Positions 49,969 through 61,850 are shown, counted from the stretch's first letter. The stretch: 64,000 nucleotides of DNA from Brachycybe producta (GCA_036925085.1 JAUPFP010000028.1:164001-228000); one strand, 5' to 3'. The notes: generated from the letters alone by a model not told the origin. Program-made: numbers and translations.

Positions 49969-49987
49969 ATACCCCGCACCTCCACCA
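49969..49987 (-). promoter_or_regulatory. Primer binding site, tRNA-Ala type
   Basis: TGGTGGAGGTGCGGGGTAT on the minus strand starts two bases inside the 5' LTR. It is complementary to the 3' end of a typical animal tRNA-Ala (…ATACCCCGCACCTCCA plus CCA). Confidence 0.75.
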
Positions 49988-49989
49988 AA

Positions 49990-50677
49990 TGTGAGCTTTT
50001 GACATCAACCAATATTTTATTACCAACCTTTAGATGACATTTTCTACTTTTCGTTTCTTCTCTGAGCAGTATGACACCTGCACAGAGAAGATCCGAGCTG
50101 TAGAGAGAGCTGGATGGAGATAGATTGTAGCCACTCTTCTGCATGGGGGTGTAATTGATGCAGGAGAGTGGCGGCCATCTCTCTCTCTTCCGGTTGATGC
50201 TGATATACATCTTCTCCATCGGTATTCCGACTAGAGAAGATGTTGTAGCTGCTGAGAATCGTATAGCTCCTGCCCTATGAAACCTCCGGCCTCTGAAGAG
50301 AAGTTGTTAACATAAAGACATAGAGACAACGCTACTTCTTGTTACAACACTTTTATTCATTCCTTGTAAGAAGTACAGATACAAGGGTGAATAGTAAAAT
50401 ACTAACTGGAAATCCTCAGGCCCATGATTTGGAATGTATCGCAAAAACAGGCAAAGGAAAGAACTGAGGAACAAAGAGGAACATGGTCCTTTTATACCTT
50501 GGACCTGTGTACACCTGCGAGGTGTAACCAGGTCCAAGTGACCATGGTCCTTTACGTATCAATCCGCCGCTTGGGCATTAGTCAGAAAGGTGAGTCAGAG
50601 AGGAGGGAGGGACGGTTGAGAGTTGTTTACCCCCCAGGCTATGGTTTTGGCGGGATCACGATTTACAGGGTGTTACA
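49990..50677 (-). repeat. 5' LTR of the retrotransposon
   Basis: 688 bp, paired with 40412-41099 and differing at two positions. On the minus strand it begins TGTAACACCCTG and ends GCTCACA. Confidence 0.95.
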
Positions 50678-50681
50678 GTTG

Positions 50682-51480
50682 TATTAACCGTGTTAATAAA
50701 ATTTCGCTCTTGTTACATCTTGTTACGTAGATTAAAGTAGTTAGAAATATAATTTAAAACAAATAATAAAAAAAATGTTTGAAAACTAAAATAGTAAATG
50801 ATTTCAACAATGGTATTTTATATAACAATGTCATTGAAATGTCATTGATGTTCTATAATAGCTTTATAAAAAGAGAAAAAAAAGTTTTTAGTTCACTTAT
50901 AAGTTACAAAATTTGGTCATAAAAAATGTACAATTTTGTATTTTGTTTCAATCGCAATAAACATTTTATTTTTTAAAAAAAATATCCTAATGGAAATATC
51001 ATTATTTGCTTCATATACTTTTCTGGTTTAGATAAAGTTTCAAGTTATTTTAAAAGTATCTACAAAAAAAAGCTTTTTATCTAAATATGATTTACCCACG
51101 TCAAAAGTAAAATTTACTCAAAAAATAGCGCTGATCTTAAAGAAAATGCCCACAACCCTTTCCCCCCCCCCCCACCTTTCCCCAGTGGTGTTATCTTTCA
51201 GCCAGATTCGGTTTTTTTCTTCAATTAGTAGATTATTTTGCTAATGTATATTTTTGTCTACTTAATCTTTCTGTAAATCAAAATCTCAAAACCGCACACT
51301 AAACACTTTAGTATGAAATTGCATTAGACATTAAAAGAAACCCTAACATAAAATGCTCAGTGATTACTTTTGAGACACACTGTATCACGTAGCTATTGAA
51401 TTAGCAGTGATTGCCTGCCAACTAGGGGCTCAAAAATTTACTAGTACGGTGTAAGTAGAGAGGGAAATATTATTAATATA
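50682..51480. repeat. Tandem repeat, remainder of unit 2 and unit 3 (right side of the LTR element)
   Basis: 50780-51070 matches 39950-40150 of unit 1 ('aaatgatttcaacaatg', 'gataaagtttcaagttattttaaaagtatct'). Unit 3 starts near 51297 (cactttagtatgaaattgca) with ttttgagacacactgtatca at 51368. Unit 2 is longer than unit 1 and includes an extra inverted arm. Confidence 0.6.
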
Positions 51481-51698
51481 GTCCATACCTAAATTGGGAA
51501 CTTAGAAGAAACTTTTAAAATAAAGTTAAAATTTGATAACATTTTTATAGCTATTTTAAACAGTCTTTTTCTTTTTTTTTAAATTCATTTATAAGTTGAA
51601 AAATTTAGTCTCTATCCAGTCTTTTCAATTGGAAAACGTTTAATTGTGGTTGATCTAATCATTGGTTGATCTAATCATATTGGTCTTTTTTTTTTTGT

Positions 51699-51913
51699 AG
51701 AGTTATAAGACAATGGAACTCTTTTCCTGAGGCAGTGGTGAATGGGGATAATTTTGTTTTGTGGGATTGACATTTGTATATTCATTTTGTTTTTTATATA
51801 TGTGCATGTATATGTGCTTGACAATGCTTAATGCTGCATTTGGACTTTTATGTCCCTCTGTCATAGGCCTATTTGGCTGCTAGCAGAGTACTGATTGTAA
51901 TTGTAATTGTAAT
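51699..51913 (+). mobile_element. 3' end of a 5'-truncated non-LTR retrotransposon
   Basis: 51699-51770 encodes RVIRQWNSFPEAVVNGDNF then a stop. This is the usual C-terminal 'R-x-WN-x-LP-x-x-V' ending of CR1/Jockey-type LINE polyproteins. A ~140-bp 3'UTR ends in a repeated attgtaattgtaa tail, typical of LINE 3' ends. Everything 5' is missing. Confidence 0.7.
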
Positions 51914-52127
51914 AACAATTGATCTTATTAGATCAATTTAAAAACAATAAAAAGTGCCGAATTCAATAAAAAAAGTGCATTCATCCCAGCGGTGCTGTCA
52001 TCTTTTGGACATATTTGAATCGTTCATTTTCATTGATGACTACAATTAGTACAATTCTCTATATATAATATTTTTTTTTTGAAAATCAAAAACTCAAACA
52101 GAAGTCTACCTCGATAATGATTCTAAT

Positions 52128-52552
52128 TAGGGATGTGCCATTCGATTCCTCGAATCCCGCGAATCTTAAAAAAGATTCGAGACTTAAAAACCCGAATCTT
52201 CGCCCTTTTTTCGTCTTTCCAATCTTTCGAATTCTAATCTTAAAAAAAACTGTTCAAAACTTTGGTAAAATTAGTTTTAACTCCATTGATGTCCAATAGA
52301 AGCGTTCACTAACAAACAACGTCGATTGTTGCAATTTCGGTTGCAATTCCGGATTACCAATATCACCTTGTGGCGACCCTGAGTGCCCACACTTTTTTTT
52401 TATTATTAATAATTTAATATTTAATATTATTTCATTTATTTCTATCTTCTTAATGAATAAATATAGAATTTTTATATGAAGGTTTCGCAAGATTCAAGGG
52501 ATTCGAGAACCTTTTAGGGTGCGAGAAAATTTAGGATTCGTCCCACCTCTTA
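52128..52552. mobile_element. hAT-type MITE, 425 bp, with 8-bp target duplication
   Basis: It is flanked by attctaat (52120-52127 and 52553-52560). Termini are TAGGGATGTGCCATTCG and the complement of TAAGAGGTGGGACGAATCC. Subterminal gaatc/gattc clusters are present. No transposase. Confidence 0.85.
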
Positions 52553-53252
52553 ATTCTAATGAATACATTCATAAAAAAAACTGATAAATATAAAAAATAA
52601 GTCAACTTCCCCCCTCCCTACGTTCTATTTAAGGTTTTCACGTCAATAATAATAATTATATTATAATGTGCTGAAAATGCGTCACTAATAAAAAAAAAAT
52701 AACCAATTCAATGAAGATTTTTTTGCTAAGCAAAATACGCCAAAAAAAACGCTATTGAATATTCATAATTTATGTATCAGAGGTACTTAAATCATAAATC
52801 AACTTAGGAGTAAGTTAGTTGCATACAAAAAACCACTTAAAAAAAAGAAGAGAAAAAAAAAATTGCATAAAGCACAAACAAACCTGAACTCATTTTTACA
52901 ATGAATGAAAGTTCAGGCTACAATTTATTTTGCAAATGAAGTAATTTAATTTATTTTGACGTTTTTTTCTTCTTTTTTTTTTTTTCTTTTCTTGCCATAC
53001 AAACACACACACAAGTAAGTCTACCCCAATCCACCCACGTAGATATATAGGCTCTATGTAATATCTCAGGTATAAAAATATAAAGAACACCCACATAATT
53101 ACGCACACATGAAGTTGTTCTATATCAATTCTAAATAAGAGAGTAGATAGAAGAAGCACCAAAATTACATATGACCACTTTCCATTTGTTAAGTAAATCT
53201 CATTAGCCTTTTGTGTTACCACCTATTCTCTACAAAACAAATACACATACTG

Positions 53253-53274
53253 TACACACACACACACACACACA
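53253..53274. repeat. (CA)n microsatellite
   Basis: An uninterrupted run of about ten CA units. Confidence 0.85.
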
Positions 53275-53440
53275 TACATAAAAGGGACCTAAAACTTCAA
53301 TGGAAAGATAAACCCGAATAATGAACACACATAAATTCTAATTATGACTAAAACTGAAGAAATAAAAGAACTAAATTTATTTAAGAGAAAAAAAAAAGAG
53401 ATGTCAAAATATCACAATTCAAAATAGGTGTGTATAAGTA

Positions 53441-53844
53441 TGCACAGTATGTCTGAGAAACTAACGCCTCTCAGTCTATTATCAAATTCAACTTTGGGTG
53501 TCACTCGCACACTCTATTGTTTAAAATAAAATATCTCAAAAAATATAAAAGGTAGTGGTCAACAACAAATCAAAATATAATTGTACAAAAAAATGTAATA
53601 ACTTAATAAAGTTATTGAATTTCTAAAAAAAAAAAAGTTAAAATTTTTTTTTTCTGAAAAAAAAAAAAATTAAATTTTAAACATTATTTTTTAAAAAAAT
53701 CAATAACGTTTTCAATTCTTTACAAATTTATTTAATATTTTCTATTTAAATATGTGGCATTTATAATTTCTATTACATTTAATTTTAAATGATTTAGTTG
53801 TGGCATATAGATATTTGTGCCTTAGTTATGGGACATACTGTATA
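53441..53844. mobile_element. 'TATACAGTATGTC' family MITE, ~404 bp
   Basis: Left end TGCACAGTATGTCTGAGAAAC. Right end is the complement of TATACAGTATGTCCCATAAC. Same family as 15730-16705, 38656-39120 and the outer element at 60655-62899. Confidence 0.65.
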
Positions 53845-54237
53845 AATATAAAGTTAAACCTATTAACATAATTGGCTAGAATTACATGTAGTATAAAGGA
53901 CCGTGCATCTTACTGGGTGGCGTGACCGAATTGAGGGGTGGGGAATTCGTAAAAAAATAGCGTCACAAATACAGCACGTGTGAATATACTGAATATACTA
54001 TGTGCACATACTGAAAACGCGTGAAAAAGTTAGAATTTAAATAAAGGTCTATAGCATTTTAAAAAGTTTTTTAGCCTATTTTAATAAGCCCACCAACCCC
54101 CCTCCTCCCTTTTTTGTAAAATATTCATTACAAACTCCAAACTACAAATTAAAAACTAGCATTTTCAGTCCAAAAATTACCCCTAATTGTGGTATTTTTG
54201 TATACAAGATTGCACAACTTGCAGAAATTGGGTGTGG

Positions 54238-54763
54238 GACATTTGCCCTAAAGACACTTGCCCTAAAGCCATTTGCCCTAAAATCATTTGCCCATAAACC
54301 ATTTGCCCTAAAGAAATACTTGCCCTAAAACCATTTGCCCTAAAGGAACACTTGCTCTAAAACCATTTGCCCAAAAGGGACATTTGCCCTAAAACCATTT
54401 GCCCTAAAACCATTTGCCCTAAAGGGACATTTGCCTTAAAACCACTTGCCTTAAAAGAACATTTGCCCTAATCAGTAGTGTAAATTTACACCATTTGACG
54501 TTTTTTGCGCGCCTGCGACGCGCAGAACCAATTTAACATATTCCAACGTAAGACACTAAACCGTATGAAAAGAGAGAACAAAAAAGTGGCTTTAGGGCAA
54601 ATGTCCTTTAGGGCAAATGTCCTTTAGGGCGAATGGTTTTAGGGCAAATGTCCTTTTAGGGCAAATGTCCCATTAGGGCAAATGTCCCTTTAAGGCAAAC
54701 ATCCTGTTAGGGCAAATAATTTTAGGGCAAATGGCTTTAGGACATGTGTCTTTAGGGCAAATC
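54238..54763. repeat. Inverted arrays of TTTGCCCTAAA units
   Basis: The left arm (54238-54475) has about a dozen '(a)tttgccctaaa' units 16-20 bp apart. The right arm (54590-54763) has a comparable set as the complement (tttagggcaaat). The ~115-bp centre includes a GC-rich stretch (tttttgcgcgcctgcgacgcgc). It could be a DNA transposon with multiplied subterminal repeats. No ORF. Confidence 0.8.
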
Positions 54764-54779
54764 TCTATATACCGCAGAA

Positions 54780-57140
54780 ATTCCTATACATTTTACAAAA
54801 TTGAAACGCGTGTATCTCAGTACGTGCAAAGAGTTGCCACATATTACATACTTATGATTCTTGTCTAGAAAGTTTTCTAAAAGGCTTGTGTGGCGCGGGC
54901 CCCACACCCTGTTAAAATAGGCTTAAAAAACCTTTTAAAATGCCACAGACCTCCACGTAAACTCTAAATTTTGCACACGTTTTTTCGGTATGTCCTCCTG
55001 CACGTGCTGAATTTTTTTCCGAATTCCTCACCCCTCAATAATAATTGTATCCCACCCACTCAGATGCGTGGTTCTTTATACTGCAATGCTATCGATAAAT
55101 ATAATTGTTCTACAATTTTTATATAAAAAAAACCAAGCGGAATTTTTTCTTTTCTATAATTGCCAAACTATTTCTCAATGGCATTAAGTTGGAGAACGGG
55201 TTTTTCTTGTTTGTTTTTTTCTGCTTAGTTTCTCTCTGTTCTTATTATGATGATTATACTTAGCAAAAATAAGTTCAATTTAATGTGTAAACATGAAAAC
55301 ATTAAAGAGACTGCTTTCAGTTATTTATGAAGTTTAATGAACAAGAAGAAGATGAAAAGAAATTATGATGTAAATATCTCATGGGATTACAACAGATATA
55401 TTTTAAGAAATAGTAATCAAAAGATAAAAATGGAAAGAAAAAAAAATTTGAAAATGGTCATTTTTATTGCCGTTATATTTTTTTTTCTTATAAGACTTCG
55501 TCTATAGAAGAAGTCTCTTGTCGATTGACCATTAAAAATGGAATATATTAATATAAAATATACAATTTCATTTTTTGTTTCTAAAACGATTCTGTATTGG
55601 CGGCTTTCTAAAAGTAAAATATATTACATCAATACAAAAAATCATCAACAAAAATCTAGTTTCAATTTTTTTTAATTTGAATTTATAAAATATTTTCAAT
55701 TAAATGGCCGCAGCAATAATAACAGAAAATAAACAATCAAAACGATTTGGTTATAGAAATTATTCGGAGAATGTTTTTCTAACAAAAAAAAATAACTTTT
55801 GACTTACATCAAAATTAAATTCTGTAAATTAAATTATGTGATATGCATTTTATGCATTTTAAAATAATAAAAAAAATTCTTTGTTTCGCATCCAATAGCA
55901 ATTAGATGAGTTTCAATCTTAAAAAAAATGTTTTTCAATGATACGTGTTTTATTAGCAAAAATGCATGTTTTTGATGATAAAAAAGGATAAAAGCATTTT
56001 AAAGATATTTTGACAAAAATAGCCTTATTTTAACACAAAATAAGTCCATAATTGCATGTTTTACAAAAAAAATGTTATTTAAAAATTGAATTTTAATTTT
56101 TTTAAATTTTTACTTTAAGCATTTTTTATTTTTAATTTTATGCTTTTTTAATTTAAAAAAAAACGTTTTTTAATTTTTTTATTTTGTTAAAAACACAAAA
56201 ACACAAATTGGACATTGAAAAAAAAAAAACACACTTTCAATACGAAAAAAATATATTGATTTCTAGTTGCCTTACTGATTAATAATGTAATTATGGCACT
56301 TGTTTAGTATTATTGTCTACATAAAAAAGATTGATTATGTCATTATGCATGTTATGTAGTATTTTATGCAAACTTTTCCGCTTATTCTGATGCTTGCCAA
56401 CAAGTTACGAGCGTATTTCCTAATAAAACTACAGTAAACTAGTAAACTACACTATTGCACATTTTTTTTAAATTGTAAAATTACATCCTTTCATTCTACT
56501 TAACTGTCATGTTGTGTTTTAACCATTTTTTGTAAAGTTATTTAACATCCTACATCACTAGCCTCTAGGAAGGAGGAGAAGAGGTAAAAATACACTGTTG
56601 CCATCCAGTATATGTTGGCCATTGTAACTCCCCCCCCCCATAAAAAAAAACAAATGAAATCCTATAGATGGAAAGGCTTTTCGCTATTCCCTCAAGTCTC
56701 AAAGAAAAGTAAGATTTGCATGTTTATAGATCTAGGTCACAATCGACGGGACACCTTTCAAAATATTTACAATAATGTAGAAATATCAAATTGAAATAAC
56801 ATTAAAATTCAATTGCCTACAATGAGAAAAAATAACATTGAAGATTTTCTTACTTTTTTGAATTATTAAATGACAAGTACACCTATTGTAGGTTCTCCAA
56901 CCAAAAGTCGGGTCAGATTGTTGTTTAGAAAGAAAAAAAAAACTTTCTAGAAAACAATAGTATTGTTATAATGTCAAAGAAAGATTGTAAAATTGAATTT
57001 GCATAAGAAATTAAATAAGAGATTTTGTTTCCAGACACGAGTTTTTTTTTTCTTCTTCTTCAGAAAATGACAAAAATAAAAAGATGAAAACAAAGATTGA
57101 TTCACTGTAATTAAATTTTCTAATTACTCAAGCCCAATTT
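54780..57140. other. Intergenic AT-rich DNA, no gene seen
   Basis: Homopolymer-rich sequence with no supported ORF, RNA gene or repeat boundary. Confidence 0.5.
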
Positions 57141-57144
57141 AATA

Positions 57145-57327
<183 letters not shown>

Positions 57328-57428
57328 GACTAAAATCATTTTATTTTTATTTTTCATTTATCTTTTAAAATACATCTCAGACATAAGTTTATTTGCAAAT
57401 ACATTTAGATTTTGAAAAAAACATTCAC

Positions 57429-58609
57429 TTAAAGAGACATTTACCCCCAGGAATTTCGTTGTTCAAACATCGTCAAGACTCACCCAACAATTGCTAAAAT
57501 AATTTTTAAAATTAAAAATACGACATTAAAAATGAAGTGACTTTATTAGTCGTCAAACGACGCCATTTTAAATTCCTAAAAACGAACGTCTACCCCTCAA
57601 TTTAGTGGCAAACGTTGTCACCTCACATTTCCATAATTCCTGAATCAAATACATGTATTCCCTATTCATATTCAACTCAATACAACTTTCACATCAATTC
57701 GAGACCCACACAGCAAGTGGGATAATTCCAATATTAGAGAGTTTGCACCACGGTACAACTACTACTAATTGTAGATTGTCGTTTTCTGTGTTGAAAAGTT
57801 GTAGTTGTAGCCTTTAGGTTGCGCTCACAACTTCCACACACAACAACAATATAGATTTTAAACCGGAAATACCCACCCACACCTTGTGTTCGACGGTAAA
57901 AAATCGAATTCATCGGTAAAGAAACGAATTCATTGGTAAAGAATAACAGTATTAATTATTTTAATAATTAATATTGGAAAAATATTTTAAAAATTGTTTA
58001 AAAATTGGAAGTTTGAAATAAGTTTTTGGAGTTGGTTTCGTTTTTTCGCGTTTTTAACTGGTGAAGCCAAGATGGAGACAAAAAAATTTTTTTTAATAAC
58101 AGGAAGTGGGCCTCCCCATATGAAATGCGCATGCGCAGTTACCTTTTTTTTGTAGTTGTGTACGACTATAACTTCTGTTATAATCGTACAGATTCGAATA
58201 GGAACGACAACTGGAGATAATTTTTTCACAAAGTTGTCGTAAAATCCAGTTGTCGTGCCTATTTTTTGTGTGGCGCAAACTCTCTATTATATCCATAGTA
58301 CTTTGAAATGAATAGGAAATACATGTATTTGAATAGTGAATTAAAAGTAATGTGAGGTGACAACACAGGCAAAAGGCTTACATATCGATATATCGATGTT
58401 TTTCGAGTAGAGGAGTATACTTTTTATTGCTTTAGTTCCGATTCATGTTGTTTGGTGGCGAATATCTATCTGAAATTGCAAGTTTCATTTTGAAGTTTTT
58501 TTTTTAATTAAGGAGGTACTTTTTAAAAAAATAAACAACAATTTTACAATCAAATGGTAAATCTTTTCACAACTTAAGTAGAAATTTCTAGAGGTAATGG
58601 TCTCCTTAA
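57429..58609. mobile_element. Family 3 TTAA-flanked MITE carrying a nested insertion
   Basis: TTAA at 57429-57432 and 58606-58609, with inverted ends (TTAAAGAGACATTTACC and complement TTAAGGAGACCATTACC). The arms agree with the uninterrupted copy at 37690-38124. The middle 560 bp (57731-58290) are foreign. Confidence 0.65.
57731..58290. mobile_element. MITE nested in the family 3 element, ~560 bp
   Basis: Inverted ends ATATTAGAGAGTTTGCACCAC and complement ATAATAGAGAGTTTGCGCCAC. It is missing from the related copy at 37690-38124, which serves as an empty site. Repeated 'gttgtagttgtag / gtagttgtgtacgac' motifs lie inside. Confidence 0.65.
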
Positions 58610-58674
58610 CATTTTAGTTTGTAGAATATTTTCCATTTCATCTTAAAGTGGCTTAAAAAGATGGTGAATGAAGC

Positions 58675-58990
58675 TTAAGGTGGCTTTATCGATATTCAGT
58701 TTGTTCAAGCAAACAACATTAGAACAACATTAGAACAAAATTCAAATTGTCTTCAAAACTAGAATGGTAAAAAATTATGTTAAAAGTTTTTTTTTTTAAA
58801 AAATTAACATTTTACAGTAGTTTGAAAATGACCTGTTTTTGGTTTTTCCATTGACATTTCATGAACAACAAATTTCGCCTTTTTTTAAAAACTGTCATAG
58901 AAAGTTTGTTTTTAAAGATATCATTATAAAAAAACCTTTTAGCAGTATCATCAACTATTCTAGTTTCTAAAACACTTTGATGTTTTGATT
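58675..58990. mobile_element. Family 2 TTAA MITE, left end and body
   Basis: TTAAGGTGGCTTTATCGATATTCAG at 58675. The body follows the reference copy ('caacatta...', 'aaactagaatggtaaaaaattatg', 'cattgacatttcatgaa'). The right end is not clear. Confidence 0.5.
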
Positions 58991-59128
58991 ATTCTCGTGA
59001 AAAACGTTCATTATCGTAAAAAATAAAAAAATTCAGTAAATTTAGTTAATATATAGTAAATTTATTCGATATTTTTTTGTATTTGTAACTACATTTTGAC
59101 AATGCTATTTCTGTAGCATTCTGTATAG

Positions 59129-59477
59129 CAAGCATGTCAAACTCAAACTCTAACACGGGCCAATTAAACAAGGTCTAAGTTTATGTGGGCCGCAAAAAAA
59201 ACTTCAATTTTTATATAAACATAGGTTTATTTCGAAAAGTACAATAAAAAAAAGAACAAAGGACAACGGTAAAATTAATGTTTTCTTCCTGACACTTGGC
59301 ATCTCTTCTTCTCTGCTACAATCTTTCCTACTTCGGAGGAAATCTTGTTCTCAGTGATTACTTTCAAAACTGACCCCAAGTTGAATGTCAGTAATCTTGG
59401 ATCTGACAGGGGCTGGGCCACAAAGATATTCGTTGTGGGCCGCATGTGGCCCGCGGGCCATGAGTTTCACATGCTTG
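59129..59477. mobile_element. hAT-like MITE, ~349 bp
   Basis: Termini caagcatgtcaaactc and gagtttcacatgcttg are inverted. Subterminal 'gggcc' motifs (gtgggccgc, tggcccgcgggcc). Flanks ctgtatag and atgtatat match 6 of 8, a decayed 8-bp duplication. Confidence 0.65.
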
Positions 59478-59479
59478 AT

Positions 59480-60650
59480 GTATATTTTCGATTTTTCAAT
59501 CCAAAAAGCTTTCAAAAAATACCTTCAAATTTCAAAGTCTATTTCAAACTACCTTCAAAAAAGCTTCATTTCTTTTAAATGAATGAAATTTTCTTTTACG
59601 ACATTTATTTAATATCCTAGTTTCTTTTTTTTTTTCTAGAAAGCTTTCAAGTTCTTAGTAAATAAAGTTACTTCTAAAATGTTGCGCATCACAAAAGGAG
59701 AATCTGATACATGAATAATTAATAATTACTAACACATTATTTGAAACTCATAAATTAAATTATTTGATGTCTGTACCATAATGCATACGAAGCAGCACTA
59801 ATTACATATCAATGGTGTAATTTCAGTAAATAAATCAAGAAAATGGAAAAAGGAAAACTTATGAATATTTTGTTTATTTTTATTTGGCTATTTCAAAAAA
59901 AGAGGAAAATGTCATTGAAATAGAAAAAAAAAGGATTGTCAATATTTTCTGCCTCTTCTACAATTATGTTTACCTATTCACAATACAAGAAGAGAGCATA
60001 CATTGTGACCGTTATCTTTTATGTTTTCAGAGCATCTATTTTATAACGACAGAATCACAAGAAAATACATGATCAAAACTTCGAATATTATTCGATGTTT
60101 GTATTATGAGTATATTTAGATTAAAGAACCGAATAATACAATGATCTAAAAAAAAAGTATTGATAGGCAAAAAAAAAAAACCGTTTTTCTAAAGTTCCTA
60201 ACTTTCTATTATGAAGTTGTTTTTACATTAGAGTGAAAAATTTCAAACTACAAAAAAAAAAAACACACACAGAGAAGAACCCTCAGGAGAAACTCTTAAA
60301 TTATTCACAGTTCACGTCATTTTTTTTGGTTAAAAATAAAACTTCAGCATTAATTATATCAAAAGATAATTTATGTATATGTAGAAAGATAAATAAACCC
60401 TCCTTATAAAGCTTTCTTTTCTCCATATAATTAATTTCAAAATACACACAACACACGAAAAACAGAGGGAAAAAACATCTTTAAGATAAGATTATCTAAC
60501 ATAAATGACGTCACTGGTGTCGCGTACCACACCCACATGAGTGCCCTAATTATAACTATCATACACTAAGAAACACGTGGTTTCAAGATTATTTCATTAA
60601 AAATGAGGAGAAAAAAAACTTTACTTTAGGCACACCCTGCATATCATTTA
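59480..60650. other. Intergenic, no gene seen
   Basis: AT-rich. Only short chance ORFs (for example a lysine-rich 62-codon frame at 59884). Confidence 0.5.
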
Positions 60651-60705
60651 TTATATATACAGATTGTCAAAGAACCAACGCCCCAATCGTTTAAAATTAA
60701 ATATA

Positions 60706-61414
60706 CAGGGTGTCCATAAAGTCTTTCTCTGATTACAAAAATCCACTGTACACAAACTATGCAAAGTACAAGAAAACGGTTTTCACTTATTTGTAGCCAC
60801 ACTCATAAAATTTTTTTTCCTGCCCGGTTTTTCAGCCCGTAAACAGTCCAGGCGGCGCTGCGGTCATCAAAACCAAAATGGCGTTGTTGCAGGAGAAAGC
60901 GCAATGTGTTTTGTGGTTTCATGAAAGGAAATCGGCAACTATGGTTCAGCGAAACTTTAGAAAGGAATATCGACGAGAACCACCGGATGTTAAAAGCATT
61001 AAATATTAAAGTATCTAAAGTTTAAATAAGACTGGTAGTGTTGGAAATTTGAAAAGAACTGGGCGACCAACTGTGTCTCAAGCCAATGTTGTTCTCTTTA
61101 AACTTCAGATACCACTGTTTAATGCTTTTAACATCCAGTAGTTCTCGTCGATATTCCGTTCTAAAGCTTCGCTGAACAGTAGTTGCCGATTTCGTTTTAT
61201 GAAACCACAAAACACATTGTTTTTTCTCCTGCAACGACGCCATTTTGGTTTTGATGCCCGCAGCGCCGCCTGGACTGTTTATGGGCTAGAAAACCGGACA
61301 GGAAAAAGAATTTATGAGTGTGGCTACAAATAGGTGAAAACCGTTTTCTTGTACTTTGTATAGTTTGTGTACAGTGGATTTTTGTAATCAAGGAAAGACT
61401 TTATGGACACCCTG
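60706..61414. mobile_element. Mariner/Tc1-type fold-back element with two head-to-head transposase starts
   Basis: Ends CAGGGTGTCCATAAAGTC are inverted and TA flanks both sides (60704-60705 and 61415-61416). 60878-61009 (+) and 61243-61022 (-) each encode the same N-terminal helix-turn-helix-like start (QCVLWFHERKSATMVQRNF and QCVLWFHKTKSATTVQRSF). The catalytic D,D-D region is absent from both. The two halves are diverged copies of one end. Confidence 0.75.
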
Positions 61415-61850
61415 TATTACAAATTACATTATATATAAATGTAGTTACATAAAAAATAAAACAAAGTTGTAAACAATTAAAAAGTTTTTTGTTAATTGTT
61501 TACAAACTTGTTTCATTTTTTTATACATGTTGATACTGTAAACAATTTTTTAAAAAATGGTTTTGAATCATTTAGAAATTTGTTCTATTTTTTGATCAAA
61601 ACAATGTAGGGTTAAAAATGATTTTCCATCAAAATAAAATTCCAATTTAAAGTTAAATTTTTAAAATTCATTATTATTTTTAATTCTCTGCCAAATTATT
61701 TCATTTTTTTTTCTATCGACTACAGTTTGATATGTTGTTGTTAACATCCAGTTTTTAAGTTTCACAATGTGTTTGTTGCTTTTATATTTTTATGAGATCA
61801 TTACAATTATAAACAACAGAAGATTGAAACACTCAAAATTACTTTGATAA

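Larger units (their letters stand above)
40412..50677 (-). mobile_element. Young 10.3-kb LTR retrotransposon lacking a visible pol
   Basis: Two 688-bp LTRs (TGTGAGC...GTTACA in plus orientation), target duplication GTTG (40408-40411 and 50678-50681), and a primer site next to the right LTR place the 5' end at 50677. Gag-like and retropepsin sequence occupy 47544-45162. An unidentified ORF is at 43724-41484. I found no reverse transcriptase, RNase H or integrase motif in any frame, so it looks non-autonomous. Retropepsin, Cys knuckle and 4-bp duplication fit the Gypsy/Metaviridae group. Base composition is much GC-richer than its surroundings. Confidence 0.92.

Noticed and set aside
49961..49987. 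tRNA-Ala gene fragment
   Set aside because: Only the acceptor/T-arm complement is present, at the exact position of a retroelement primer site.
54238..54763. CRISPR-like regularly spaced short repeats
   Set aside because: Units are only ~11 bp, spacers are 5-9 bp and not unique, arms are inverted, and the setting is eukaryotic.
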